NCBI RefSeq assembly: GCF_030285665.1
Contig: NZ_CP127295.1
Location: 6,138,001-6,202,000, forward strand
Origin: Amycolatopsis mongoliensis
GTDB lineage: Bacteria; Actinomycetota; Actinomycetes; Mycobacteriales; Pseudonocardiaceae
Direction: 5' to 3'
DNA: 64,000 bases
Shown: piece by piece, positions 51,713 through 60,297 of the stretch
Position numbering within the stretch: position 1 is the first letter of the stretch
Layout: each line of letters starts with the position of its first letter
Translations under genes and position numbers: made by a program
Notes under the pieces: generated by a model
The model's input: only the letters and a program-made list of their open reading frames with translations
Told to the model about the DNA's origin: nothing
Database searches by the model: none

Positions 51713-52290
51713 TGCGACAAGATTTCCGCATTCAAGGTCGATCCCGTTCAGTGCATCCTGTCGATCGTCGAAGCGATTTGAGTGGTCTAGTGGCGGAAGT
51801 CGACGATCGAGATGCCGCTCGGCTTCTTGTGTTGCCGTCGAATAGAAGTCGAGAAGCCTGATCAGCGCGGGTTCGCGATCCGGGTCGTCGTCGACTTTGC
51901 CGGTGGCGTAGAGGCGCAGGGGGTCGTGCATGCGCCACCTGTGCCGTCGGGTACCCGGCATGAGCAGGTGGGCGCGACGCAATTGTCCCGGCAAACGCCG
52001 CCCGTTACCGATGCTCACTCCGGCAAGAGCCACTGCGGCGTCAGTGTCAATCTCGGTGCCAGGGTTCAGTGTCAATAGGCGGAACATTCTCGCCTGGTCG
52101 TTTGTCAAGTGGTGGTACGACAAGTCGAAAGCACTTCGGATTGCCAGGCTGGCGTCATGGTCCGGTTCTTCCAATCTGCGCTTCTCGTCCGCCAAGAACT
52201 TGGCCAATTCGGCAAATGGCTGTGCTGCCAGTTTCCTGACCGCGTCAGGAGCGGATCCGATGCGCTCATCGTCAGGGCTGGTATCAGTGC
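51706..52290 (-). pseudogene. NB-ARC/TPR regulator fragment
   Basis: On the minus strand a middle portion of an AfsR-like NB-ARC protein is readable: VRKLAAQPFAELAKFLADEKRRLEE, then FDLSYHHLTNDQARMFRLLTLNPGTEIDTDAAVALAGVS, then LRRAHLLMPGTRRHRWRMHDPLRLYA and LNGIDLECGNLVATV. The P-loop is missing on the right, and the TPR region is cut at about 51708. It meets the broken XRE gene tail to tail. Confidence 0.8.
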
Positions 52291-52330
52291 GGTGGGCCGC
52301 ATGGGGCGTTGTGCAGTCGAGGTGGCGCCG

Positions 52331-52846
52331 TCAGGCGACGGGATCCCGCAGGATGGTTCGGAAGTTCTCCTGTGACGTGCTCCGGTCGAAGTAGTCGAAG
52401 TAGATCTCGTGGTGCGGCCCGTTGCGGCGCAGGCCCTGGGAGTCGGCGAAGGCACCGAGCCGGGCCATCGTCTCGTCTTCGCCGGCGAACGGGCCGTGGT
52501 GGGTGACCTGGACGACTTTGCCTTCGGCGTAAGGGAAGAGGGACAGTCCCGGCGCAGCGAGGTCGGCGGGAAGCTCGGTGTCGTCAGGTACGCGGACGAT
52601 CAGCCGCCAGCGCAGGTGCTCCAGCGGCACGGTCCAGTAGAACCCGGCGATGCCGACGTCGCCGTGTCCGGGGTCGAACCAGTAGAGGCCTTCGACCAGG
52701 CCGTCGTGGCCGAGCCGCTCGGCCGCCGCGACGAGTGTCGCTTTGCGGGCGTAGAACTCGTCGGTGCCGGGCAGCCCGGCACCGGTCACCGACAGGAAGG
52801 TCGCGGCGCCGATGGTCGCGATCTCGGGCTCGGCGGGGAAGGTCAT
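52331..52846 (-). CDS. GyrI-like small-molecule-binding protein
   Basis: A 171-aa single-domain protein of the GyrI-like / AraC effector-binding fold. It opens MTFPAEPEIATIGAATFLSVTGAGLPG, has YWFDPGHGDVGIAGFYWTVPLEHLRWRLIVRV, and ends with GRLGAFADSQGLRRNGPHHEIYFDYFDR-like sequence, in which the conserved Glu of the pocket (HEIY) is visible. Such stand-alone domains bind small molecules or hydrolyse cyclopropanes; the ligand is unknown. It starts 20 bp after the stop of the saccharopine-dehydrogenase-like gene on the same strand, so the two are probably one transcript. Confidence 0.85.
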   Translation of the reverse strand: MTFPAEPEIATIGAATFLSVTGAGLPGTDEFYARKATLVAAAERLGHDGLVEGLYWFDPGHGDVGIAGFYWTVPLEHLRWRLIVRVPDDTELPADLAAPGLSLFPYAEGKVVQVTHHGPFAGEDETMARLGAFADSQGLRRNGPHHEIYFDYFDRSTSQENFRTILRDPVA

Positions 52847-52865
52847 CAGGTTCTCCTCGGGCGGG

Positions 52866-53828
52866 TCAGAGGTCGGTGAAGGTGGTGCCGGCGATGGCGG
52901 TTGCCAGCTCGGGCCCGTAGGCCGACGCCGGGGTCTGGTAGCCGGCGGTGAACCGGCCGTCGAGGACCCGGCGGGCGATTTCGACCGAGCTGTGCTGGGT
53001 GAACGTGTAGCCGGTGGGGGTGGTGACCAGCGAGCGGGCGACGCGGCCGTCGTGGCCGGTCACTTCGGCCAGTGCGAAGTAGCGGCCCTGTGCGCGCTCC
53101 TCGGCGGTGGGTCCGTCGCCGGTGGTGGCGGGAAATCCGTCGTCGGTGCCGAGGTAGACCTCGACGTCGCCGAGACCGGTGGAGTGCGGGGCGGTGATCA
53201 GGTCGCCCATCGGCACCGGAACGCACTTCTCCGGGCCGTTGCCGAAGTCGAAGGTCCGGGGTGCGGTCGTCTCGAGGCGGACGAGCTCGCCGGAGCGGCG
53301 GACGAGGATGCCGAGGTCCTCGATGCCGGCCGAGCTGGCGAGCGAACCGCGGGAGAAGCCGCCGGTCACGCGCAGCGCGATCGTGAGCTTCTCGGGCTCA
53401 GCAGTCCTGCGGGCGGTGTGCAGGGCGAGGCAGTCGCTGGGCACCACGTCCCAGCCGGTGCCGGACATCAGCATGACCCCGGCCTGAGTGGCCCGGGAGT
53501 CCAGCGACTCGGCGAGGGTGAAGGTGTCGAACTCCGCGGTGGTGTCGAGGTAGTGGGCGCCGGCCGCGAGGCAGGCTTCCAGCAGCGGGCGGGCGGTGTG
53601 CCGGAACGGGCCGGCGACGTTCAGGACGCAGTCGATGTCCTCGAGCGCGTCACGGGCGTCGCTGGCCTCGAACGTGCGGGCTTCGACGCCGAGTTCGGCC
53701 GCGAGTTCGGTGACGCGGCGCGGATCGCGGCCGGCCACGACGACGTCGAGGCCGGTTTCGACGGCTCGCCGGGCGACGAGCTGTCCGGTGTAGCCGGTGG
53801 CGCCGTAGACGAGAAGACGTCCGTGCAC
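52866..53828 (-). CDS. Saccharopine-dehydrogenase-like oxidoreductase
   Basis: A 320-aa NAD(P)-binding protein of the saccharopine dehydrogenase / trans-acting enoyl reductase type. The Rossmann motif is at the N-terminus (VHGRLLVYGATGYTGQLVARRA), followed by VVVAGRDPRRV, CVLNVAGPFRHTARPLLEACLAAGAHYLDTTAE and SGTGWDVVPSDCLA. GTG 53828 is chosen because AAAGGAAA precedes it; the frame could extend five codons upstream. Family members act on lipids or amino-acid derivatives; the substrate is unknown. It is divergent from the MazG-like gene. Confidence 0.88.
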   Translation of the reverse strand: MHGRLLVYGATGYTGQLVARRAVETGLDVVVAGRDPRRVTELAAELGVEARTFEASDARDALEDIDCVLNVAGPFRHTARPLLEACLAAGAHYLDTTAEFDTFTLAESLDSRATQAGVMLMSGTGWDVVPSDCLALHTARRTAEPEKLTIALRVTGGFSRGSLASSAGIEDLGILVRRSGELVRLETTAPRTFDFGNGPEKCVPVPMGDLITAPHSTGLGDVEVYLGTDDGFPATTGDGPTAEERAQGRYFALAEVTGHDGRVARSLVTTPTGYTFTQHSSVEIARRVLDGRFTAGYQTPASAYGPELATAIAGTTFTDL

Positions 53829-53998
53829 GGGATTTCCTTTCACTGGGCGGGTTCGATGACGACGCTAGGGCGGTACCCGGACAGGTCGGGTCCGGGAAGG
53901 CCGCCCGATCGTGTGATCCGGCGGACACCGTTTCCCGGACCCGGCCTGTCCGGGTTCTCGGTTACCGTCGCGCCTCACCATCGACGACAGGGAGAGCC

Positions 53999-54337
53999 AT
54001 GAGTCTCGAAGAAGCCGACGCACGCGCGCTGCAGGTGCGCGCGCTGTACGAACAGCTCGAGAACCGGCTGCTGGGCCGCACCTGGACCCTGCCCGAGCTG
54101 GCGCTCGGGTTCACCAACGACGCCGCCTACGTCGGCCGCCTGGTGCTCGCGGCCGAGCGCACGTGGGACATCGACGGCGACGTCGACGCCGAGCTGCGGC
54201 ACAAGCTCGCCGAATGCCTGTGGTGGGTGTTCGTCCTCGGCGACCGCCTCGGCGTGGACGTCCCGGCGGCCTATGAGTCCACGATGGACAAAATCGGCGG
54301 CGGCCTCGAACGCGCGGTGCGTGGCAAGTCGTCCTAG
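53999..54337 (+). CDS. MazG-like nucleotide pyrophosphohydrolase family protein
   Basis: A 112-aa helical protein resembling short MazG-like proteins. It contains LALGFTNDAAYVGRLVLAAERTWDIDGDVDAELRHKLAECLWWVFVLGDRLGVDVPAAYESTMDKI, with acidic residues spaced as in all-alpha NTP pyrophosphatases. ATG 53999 has AGGGAGAG upstream. It may clean up non-canonical nucleoside triphosphates, but the catalytic set is not fully certain. Confidence 0.7.
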   Translation: MSLEEADARALQVRALYEQLENRLLGRTWTLPELALGFTNDAAYVGRLVLAAERTWDIDGDVDAELRHKLAECLWWVFVLGDRLGVDVPAAYESTMDKIGGGLERAVRGKSS

Positions 54338-54525
54338 GAGCGCCACACCCCGGAAGCCGTGACCTTCCGGTTTCCGGGCCGCCGAGTGATGCTCGAGGAA
54401 CGACTTCCGCCACGATCCGAGGGACCACGATGCTCGCATCCACGCACCTGCCCGGCAGCTCGATGCTCCGCGTCACGACTCGTGCCGTCAGGCCCGAAAG
54501 GCGGCCGGGCGGTAGCCTCGACGCC

Positions 54526-55356
54526 ATGGCCGCTGCCTCCTCCACACCGCTGGGCGAGTTCCTGCGCGCCGGCCGAGCCCGGCTCGACCCCGCCGACGCG
54601 GGGCTGGCCGGCGCGGGCGGCAACCGGCGGGTGGCCGGGTTGCGCCGGGAAGAGGTCGCGGTGCTGGCCGGGGTCAGCGCCGACTACTACGCCCGCCTGG
54701 AACAAGGCCGCGAACGCAACCCCTCGGCCCAGGTCCTCGCCGCGATCGGCCGGGCGCTGCGGCTGACCGCGGACGGCAAGGAGCACCTCTACCGCCTGGC
54801 CGGGCTCAACCCGCGCCTCGGCGGCGCGAGCGACCGGGACGCCGTGCACCCGTCGCTGCTGCAGCTGCTCGAGGCCTTCCCGGCGTCGGCGGCCTACGTG
54901 CTGAGCCCGAGCTTCGACATCCTGGCCACCAACACCCTCGCCTCGGCGCTGCTGGCGCCGTTCGAGGGCATGCGCAACATGGTCCGCGTCCAGTTCACCC
55001 ACCCCGCGGCGAAAACGGTGTTCGTCCAGTGGCCGACCGTCGTCCGCGACACCGTGTACGCGCTGCGGCTCAACGCCGGGCGCTTCCCGGACGACCCGGA
55101 GATCGCCGGCCTGGTCGAGGAGATGCTGGAGATCTCCGAGGACTTCCGGAAGCTGTGGTCCGACCAGCTCGTCGGCGCGCTCACGCGGGCGTTCAAGGTG
55201 TTCGTGCACCCGGAGGCGGGCCGGGTCGAGCTGACCTACCAGACCTTCGACGTCCACGACGCGCCCGGCCAGCAGCTGCTGGCCGGCACGGCCGAGCCGG
55301 GCAGCCGCAGCGCCGAGGCCTTGGCCTTCCTCGCCTCCCTCCACGCCGGGCACTGA
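54526..55356 (+). CDS. XRE-family regulator (MmyB-like)
   Basis: A 276-aa regulator with an N-terminal XRE helix-turn-helix (EFLRAGRARLDP, VAGLRREEVAVLAGVSADYYARLEQGRERNPSAQVLAAIGRAL). The MmyB-like ligand-binding domain follows (LLQLLEAFPASAAYVLSPSFDILATNTLASALL), with the F-x-H-P-x-x-G-R-V-E-L-T-Y-Q-T-F motif near the C-terminus. ATG 54526 is preferred. Such regulators commonly control an adjacent oxidoreductase; the nearest candidates are the genes to the left. It ends 10 bp before the AlkD-like gene. Confidence 0.93.
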   Translation: MAAASSTPLGEFLRAGRARLDPADAGLAGAGGNRRVAGLRREEVAVLAGVSADYYARLEQGRERNPSAQVLAAIGRALRLTADGKEHLYRLAGLNPRLGGASDRDAVHPSLLQLLEAFPASAAYVLSPSFDILATNTLASALLAPFEGMRNMVRVQFTHPAAKTVFVQWPTVVRDTVYALRLNAGRFPDDPEIAGLVEEMLEISEDFRKLWSDQLVGALTRAFKVFVHPEAGRVELTYQTFDVHDAPGQQLLAGTAEPGSRSAEALAFLASLHAGH

Positions 55357-55366
55357 CCCCGGAGCC

Positions 55367-56122
55367 ATGCGCTTCGCCGACGAGCTGGTCGGCCCGGCCG
55401 TCGTGTCCGCGCTCGTCGCCGCGGTCCGCCCAGCCGCGCCCCAGCCGCACGCCCTCCTCGCCGCGGCCGACGCCCTACCGCCGCTCACCCTGCGCCGGCG
55501 GGGACGGCTGGTCCGCGACGCCCTGCTGACCGACCTGCCCGGCTCTTACGCTTCCTTCGCCGCCACCATGCGGACGGCGCGCGAGCGGTCGCCGTCCTTC
55601 CGCGGGTGGCTGATCTGGCCGGTCACCAGCGCGGTCGCGGTCAAGGCGATCGAGGACGGCACGACCGCGGCCTTCGACGACGCCCTGGCCCTGCTGGCCG
55701 AGTTCACCCCGCTGCTGACCTCGGAGTTCGCGCTGCGCGCACTGCTGCGCCACGACCTCGAGCGCGCCCTCGCCGTCGCGAGGACGTGGACCACGCACGA
55801 CAGCGAGGACATCCGTCACCTCGCTGCCGAGGGGACCCGCCCGCTGCTGCCGTGGGCCGACCGGGTCCCGGGATTGCGCGCGGAGCCCCGGCGCACCCGG
55901 CCGATCCTCGACGCGCTGCACCGGGACCCGAGCGAATACGTGCGGCGTTCGGTCGCCGCGCATCTGCGGGACGTGAGCCGGCTCGACCCCGACCTGGCCG
56001 TGGCGACCGCGACGGTGTGGAGCGTCCAGCCGACCGAGGACGTCGCCCGGCTTGTGGCGCACGGCCTGCACGGCCTGGTCCGGCGGGGGCATCCCGGCGC
56101 TGCCGGGCTGCTCGGCGGCTGA
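55367..56122 (+). CDS. DNA alkylation repair (AlkD-like HEAT) protein
   Basis: A 251-aa all-helical protein of the AlkC/AlkD-type HEAT-repeat family. It has WPVTSAVAVKAIED, LLAEFTPLLTSEFALRALLRHDLERALAVARTW, DSEDIRHLAAEGTRPLLPWADRVPGL and DPSEYVRRSVAAHLRDVSRLDPDLAVATATVW. These glycosylases remove alkylated bases without base flipping. The ATG at 55367 is 10 bp after the XRE stop, so co-transcription is likely. Close to AlkC-like proteins, but the exact subfamily is uncertain. Confidence 0.85.
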   Translation: MRFADELVGPAVVSALVAAVRPAAPQPHALLAAADALPPLTLRRRGRLVRDALLTDLPGSYASFAATMRTARERSPSFRGWLIWPVTSAVAVKAIEDGTTAAFDDALALLAEFTPLLTSEFALRALLRHDLERALAVARTWTTHDSEDIRHLAAEGTRPLLPWADRVPGLRAEPRRTRPILDALHRDPSEYVRRSVAAHLRDVSRLDPDLAVATATVWSVQPTEDVARLVAHGLHGLVRRGHPGAAGLLGG

Positions 56123-56129
56123 GCCCGGT

Positions 56130-57077
56130 TCAGCTGTTGTGCTCCGCCAGTGCGAGGGCGCGGCGGCGGACCGCGTCCCGGACTTCGGCGGGAGAGACGA
56201 CGGTCAGCGGCAGGCCCAGCCGGACCAGGCGATCGGCGAGGGACTCGACGTCGGTGCCGCCGAGCTCCACGATCGTGGCGTCCGGGCCGTCGGGCCGGTG
56301 GACGCCCTGGGGCGGCGGGACCGCGCGCATCGCCTGATCCAGGGGGACGTGCAGGCGCACGACAGCGTAGAGCGGGTAGCCACTGGTGAGGGTTTCGGCG
56401 ACGAACTTCGCGGCGTCCGGTGGGTCGTCGACGCGCACGACCTGACCGGTCGGTTCGGCGCGGACGACGCGGTCGGCCCGGAAGGTGCGCCACGCGCCGC
56501 GGTCGGCGTCGCGCGCCACCAGGTACCAGCGGTTCCCGGTGAACACCAGCCGGTGCGGGTCCACCATGCGCGTGCTGCCGGTTCCGTGCGCGTCCCGGTA
56601 GGACAGTCGCAAGCGCTCGCTGCGGCGGCACGCCGTGGCCAGGCCGGCGAGCAGGCCGGGCGACAGCGGCAGCCCGCCGGCGCGGGTGGTGTGTTCGAAC
56701 ACGTCGTCCATCGCCCCGAGCTGGGTGGCCACCCGGGCGGGCAGCAGCTGCCGCAGCTTGAGCAAGGCCGACAGCACGGCCTGGTCGTCACCGAGCAAGC
56801 CGGTCTGGGCCGCTTCCCGCAGGGCGACGGTGACGGCGAGCGACTCCTCGTCGTCGAGCACGAGCGGGATCTGGTGGTGCCCGGGCCGCATCCGGTAGCC
56901 ACCCCACCGGCCCGGGTCGGACTCGACGTCGTAGCCGAGTTCGCGCAGGCGCGCGATGTCGCGGCGCACGGTGCGGTCGGTGACCTCCATCCGCCGGGCG
57001 AGCTCGTCGGCGGTCCAGCTCGGCCGGGACGAGAGCAGCGACAGCAGGCGCAACAGGCGTGAGGAGGTACCGATCAC
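56130..57077 (-). CDS. WYL-domain DeoR-like regulator
   Basis: A 315-aa regulator. An N-terminal winged HTH (SSRLLRLLSLLSSRPSWTADELARRMEVTDRTVRRDIARLRELGYDVES) is followed by the WYL domain (RMVDPHRLVFTGNRWYLVARDADRGAWRTFRADRVVRAEPTG) and a C-terminal extension ending in LALAEHNS. GTG 57077 is the start. WYL proteins sense nucleotides or DNA ends and usually regulate a neighbouring gene. The SnoaL-like gene at 57110 lies just upstream on the same strand. Confidence 0.93.
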   Translation of the reverse strand: MIGTSSRLLRLLSLLSSRPSWTADELARRMEVTDRTVRRDIARLRELGYDVESDPGRWGGYRMRPGHHQIPLVLDDEESLAVTVALREAAQTGLLGDDQAVLSALLKLRQLLPARVATQLGAMDDVFEHTTRAGGLPLSPGLLAGLATACRRSERLRLSYRDAHGTGSTRMVDPHRLVFTGNRWYLVARDADRGAWRTFRADRVVRAEPTGQVVRVDDPPDAAKFVAETLTSGYPLYAVVRLHVPLDQAMRAVPPPQGVHRPDGPDATIVELGGTDVESLADRLVRLGLPLTVVSPAEVRDAVRRRALALAEHNS

Positions 57078-57109
57078 ACGGTTCGACGCTACCGGACCAC
57101 AGTGGACGT

Positions 57110-57472
57110 TCACTCCTCGGCGGCGTTGTTCCACATCCGGAAGGTGCCGACGCGGCCGTTCGACGCGAAGGTCAGCGTCCAGAGGTTGTCGAACGCGCCG
57201 AACTCGGCGTAGGTGCCGCGCCCGCGCACCGCGGCGGTGTCGCCGGTGATCATCAGGATCTCCCAGTCGAAGGTCCAGCCGTTCTTCTGCCATTCGTCGC
57301 GGCCTTGCCAGCCTTCGACGATCTCGTCGCGACCGATCCAGTCGGTTTCGTACGGCCGTTCGTGGTACTCGGCTGTTTTGGTGAAGAGCGCTTCGATGTC
57401 TTTGCGCGCGCTGGTGGTCCAGGCGTGCACGTACTTCTCGATCCACTTCTCGACCACGTCCCGGTTCGGCAT
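57110..57472 (-). CDS. SnoaL-like (NTF2-fold) protein
   Basis: A 120-aa NTF2-fold protein: VVEKWIEKYVHAWTTSARKDIEALFTKTAEYHERPYETDWIGRDEIVEGWQGRDEWQKNGWTFDWEILMITGDTAAVRGRGTY. The fold binds or converts small hydrophobic molecules (SnoaL-type cyclase, ketosteroid isomerase). No certain catalytic residue can be named. ATG 57472 is the start. The stop lies 32 bp before the WYL regulator, so the two may be co-transcribed. It is the first of three such folds in this block. Confidence 0.85.
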   Translation of the reverse strand: MPNRDVVEKWIEKYVHAWTTSARKDIEALFTKTAEYHERPYETDWIGRDEIVEGWQGRDEWQKNGWTFDWEILMITGDTAAVRGRGTYAEFGAFDNLWTLTFASNGRVGTFRMWNNAAEE

Positions 57473-57633
57473 GGTGCTCCCTTCGCTCACCCTCGATCTT
57501 CGGACCGGAACGTCCGCCCGGGAAGGCACGGGCTTCCTGGGTGTGGCACACCCAGGAGCACGCGGCCTTCCCGCCGGGCTCGCGGCCGGGCATCGTCGGC
57601 CGGGTACCCACCACATCGGACACGGAGAACCGG

Positions 57634-58688
57634 ATGCCTCTCACCGACTACCGCACCCTCGGCCGTTCGGGGTTGCGCGTCAGCCCGCTCGCGCTGGGCG
57701 CCATGAACTTCGACGACGGAAGCTGGGGCTCGGCCCCGGAGACGTCGTTCGAGATCCTCGACCGCTACCTCGACACCGGCGGGAACTTCGTCGACACCGC
57801 CAACATGTACAACGCCGGGGCCTCGGAAGAAACCCTCGGCCGGTACTTCGCCGCCCGGCCAGGCCGCCGGGACCGGATCGTGCTGGCGACCAAGTTCACC
57901 GGCAGCATGGACGCGAGCGACCCCAACTCCGGCGGCGCGGGCCGGAAGGCGATCCGCGCGCAGCTCGACGCCTCCTGCGCCGGCTGAACACCGACCACGT
58001 CGACCTCTACTGGATGCACCAGTGGGACCGGCACACCCCGATCGAAGAAACGCTGTCCACACTGGACGACCTCGTCCGCGCGGGCAAGGTGCACGCCATC
58101 GGCCTGTCCAACACCCCGGCCTGGTGGGTCGCCGAAGCGGCCACGATCGCCCGCCTCCGCGGCTCGGTGCCGGTCGCCGCACTGCAGGTGGAGTACTCGC
58201 TGCTCGCCCGCACCGTCGAAGGCGAGACGTTCGGCGCCGCCCGGCACTTCGGCCTCGGCGTCACCCCGTGGAGCCCGCTGGCCAGCGGGGCCCTGTCCGG
58301 CAAGTACTCCCGGGCCAAGACCACGGCCGAAGGGTCCGGCCGCTCCGCCTACGCGGGCACGCACCTCACCGAATCGACCTTCGTGCTGCTGGACGCGCTG
58401 GAGAAGATCGCCGCCGAGCTCGGCACGACCGTCGCCGCGACCGCGCTCGCGTGGGTCCGGCAGCGGTCCGAGGTCACCGCGACGCTGATCGGCGCCCGCA
58501 CCGTGGCCCAGCTCGAGAGCAACCTCGCCTCGATCGACGTCACCCTCACCGCCGAGCACCTCGCCGAGCTCGACGGTCTCACCACGCCGTCCCTGAACTA
58601 CCCGCACGCCGTGAGCGAGTCCATGGTCGGGTTCCAGCAGGGCGACACCACCATCAACGGCCTGTCCGCGCAGGCTTTCGTCCGCTGA
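57634..58688 (+). pseudogene. Aldo/keto reductase, single-base frameshift
   Basis: ATG 57634 opens MPLTDYRTLGRSGLRVSPLALGAMNF and reads DTANMYNAGASEETLG (catalytic D and Y) and LATKFTG (K). In GRKAIRAQLDAS the frame shifts at about 57974: TCC-TGCGCC appears where TCC-CTGCGCC is expected, and a stop follows at 57987. The other frame continues RRLNTDHVDLYWMHQWDR (H) through LGVTPWSPLASGALSGKY to 58688. All four tetrad residues would be present if one C were restored. Either recent inactivation or a sequencing error. Confidence 0.9.
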
Positions 58689-58699
58689 AAGGCTTTTCC

Positions 58700-59398
58700 G
58701 TGACCATCACCTTCATCACCGGCGCCAACCGCGGCATCGGCTACGAAGCCGTCCGGCGGTTGGCCGGCCTCGGCCACCAGGTCCTGCTGGGCGTCCGTGA
58801 CCCCGAACGCGGCGCGAAGGCCGCAGCCGAGCTGGGGGCCCGGTTCGTCGCCATCGACGTCACCGACCAGGCTTCGGTCGAGGCCGCGGCCGCCGACGTC
58901 CTCGCGCACGAAGGCCGGATCGACGTCCTGGTCAACAACGCCGGTATCGCCGGCCCGGTCATCACCGACATCCACGACCTCACGGCCGCGGACGCCGAGC
59001 GCGTCATGCGGACCAACTACCTCGGCACCCTCCGCACCACCCGCGCCTTTCTCCCGTTGCTGGAAAAGTCGGCCGCGCCGCGCATCGTCAACGTGTCCAG
59101 CAGCATGGGGTCGTTCGCCCGGTCGCTGGACCCGGCCACGCTGGAGCACGCGAACCCGCTGCCCTTCTACCAGCCGAGCAAGTCGGCGATCAACATGCTC
59201 ACGCTGAAGTACGCCGAGGCGCTCCCGCGGTTCCGGGTCAACATCGCCGACCCGGGCCCGACCGCCACCGAGATCAACGGGTACCTGGGCACCCAGACCG
59301 TCACCGAAGGCTCCGACGCGATCATCGAGCTCGCCACGGTCGCCCCGGACGGACCGACCGGCAGCTACCGCGACCGCGACGGCGTCGTCCCGTGGTGA
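58700..59398 (+). CDS. Short-chain dehydrogenase/reductase
   Basis: A 232-aa classical SDR. The N-terminal TGANRGIGYEAVRRLAGLGHQV is the NAD(P) loop, with DVLVNNAGIAGPVI and the catalytic S and Y-x-x-x-K pair (NVSSSMGSF, FYQPSKSAINM). GTG 58700 starts 11 bp after the aldo/keto reductase stop, and the stop overlaps the SnoaL-like gene start (GTGA), so all three are one operon. Substrate unknown. It is the only intact reading frame of the three. Confidence 0.93.
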   Translation: MTITFITGANRGIGYEAVRRLAGLGHQVLLGVRDPERGAKAAAELGARFVAIDVTDQASVEAAAADVLAHEGRIDVLVNNAGIAGPVITDIHDLTAADAERVMRTNYLGTLRTTRAFLPLLEKSAAPRIVNVSSSMGSFARSLDPATLEHANPLPFYQPSKSAINMLTLKYAEALPRFRVNIADPGPTATEINGYLGTQTVTEGSDAIIELATVAPDGPTGSYRDRDGVVPW

Positions 59399-59759
59399 CC
59401 GCCGAGGACCGCGCGGAGATCACCGAGCTGATCCGCGCCCGCGCCCGCGCGGTCGACGGCGGCGATCGCGCGGCCTTCACCGGACTGCTGGGAGGAGCCA
59501 CGGTGGTCGTCGCGGGCCGCGAGACCACCGGCCCCGCTCTCGGCGACCTCATCGCCGAGGGCACGCAGCCCACCCGGCACCTGGTGACCGACGTCCGCTC
59601 AGCCCGGCCGGAACCGGTGCGCACGCCGAGAGCTGCTTCACGCTCGTCGGGTCGCTCCGGCTGGTCGCCTCCGGTCGTCATCGCGATCAGCCGGCCCGGC
59701 GCGACGGCCGGTGGACGTTCACCCGGCACGAGGTGCTGGTGGACCGGAGCCTTGCCTAG
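59395..59759 (+). pseudogene. SnoaL-like gene with a frameshift
   Basis: GTG 59395 opens VTAEDRAEITELIRARARAVDGGDRAAFTGLLGG and continues to HLVTDVRSA, an NTF2-fold start. The remainder appears one frame over: GAHAESCFTLVGSLRLVASGRHRDQPARRDGRWTFTRHEVLVDRSLA, ending at TAG 59757-59759. The frame is lost between about 59600 and 59625. With the aldo/keto reductase, two of three genes in this operon are broken by short indels. Confidence 0.75.
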
Positions 59760-60214
59760 ATGCCGGCCAGGACGCGGGGGTCACCCTCGGTCCAGGCGTT
59801 GTCGACCGTGACGCGCTGGATGACCCACACCTCGCCACGGCGGACCAGGTCGACGTCGTAGCGGTTGGTCATGAGGACGTGGCGGGAGTGGTCTTCGCGG
59901 GGAAGGTGCTGGCAGGCCATGATGCCTTCGAGGTGTGCCTGGTCGCCGTCGAGGCTCACCCGGGGGTTGCTCAGGGAGTGCGTGGTGTCCAGGTGGCTCA
60001 ACGACGCCGACAGGGCCGCGGCGATCGTCTCCCGGCCTTCCACCGGCGGGTACTCCTGGCCGGCTTTCTTCGTGGCCGGACCGAAATCGGCCACCGCGTC
60101 CTCGGCGAACGCCGAGGCGAGCAGGTCCTGGTCCCGCAGGTCGAGGCCTGCGGCGTAGCGGTAGAGGGTCTCGACGACGGCGAGCTTGTCCGCGGTGGCC
60201 GTGGGGTGCGACAT
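59756..60214 (-). CDS. SnoaL-like nuclear-transport-factor-2 domain protein
   Basis: A 152-aa NTF2-fold protein (SnoaL_4 type): VVETLYRYAAGLDLRDQDLLASAFAEDAVADFGPATKKAGQEYPPVEGRETIAAAL, then HLDTTHSLSNPRVSLDGDQAHLEGIMACQHLPREDHSRHVLMTNRYDVDLVRRGEVWVIQRVTVDNAWTEGDPRVL. The Tyr/Asp and His residues of scytalone-dehydratase- or isomerase-like active sites are plausible but not certain. ATG 60214 has GAGGA upstream. It is divergent from the TetR regulator, a probable control of this gene. Confidence 0.88.
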   Translation of the reverse strand: MSHPTATADKLAVVETLYRYAAGLDLRDQDLLASAFAEDAVADFGPATKKAGQEYPPVEGRETIAAALSASLSHLDTTHSLSNPRVSLDGDQAHLEGIMACQHLPREDHSRHVLMTNRYDVDLVRRGEVWVIQRVTVDNAWTEGDPRVLAGI

Positions 60215-60263
60215 GGGCGTCCTCAAGTGGTGGGATGGGGCTCTTCCGACCGTAGACCTCTAA

Positions 60264-60277
60264 TCGACACCTGTCGA
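60264..60277. promoter_or_regulatory. Probable TetR operator palindrome
   Basis: TCGACA-CC-TGTCGA is a perfect 6-bp inverted repeat with a 2-bp spacer. It lies in the 83-bp gap between the divergent SnoaL_4-like and TetR genes, where an autoregulatory operator would be expected. Confidence 0.65.
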
Positions 60278-60297
60278 ATAGTGGTACTGTCCGAAGC

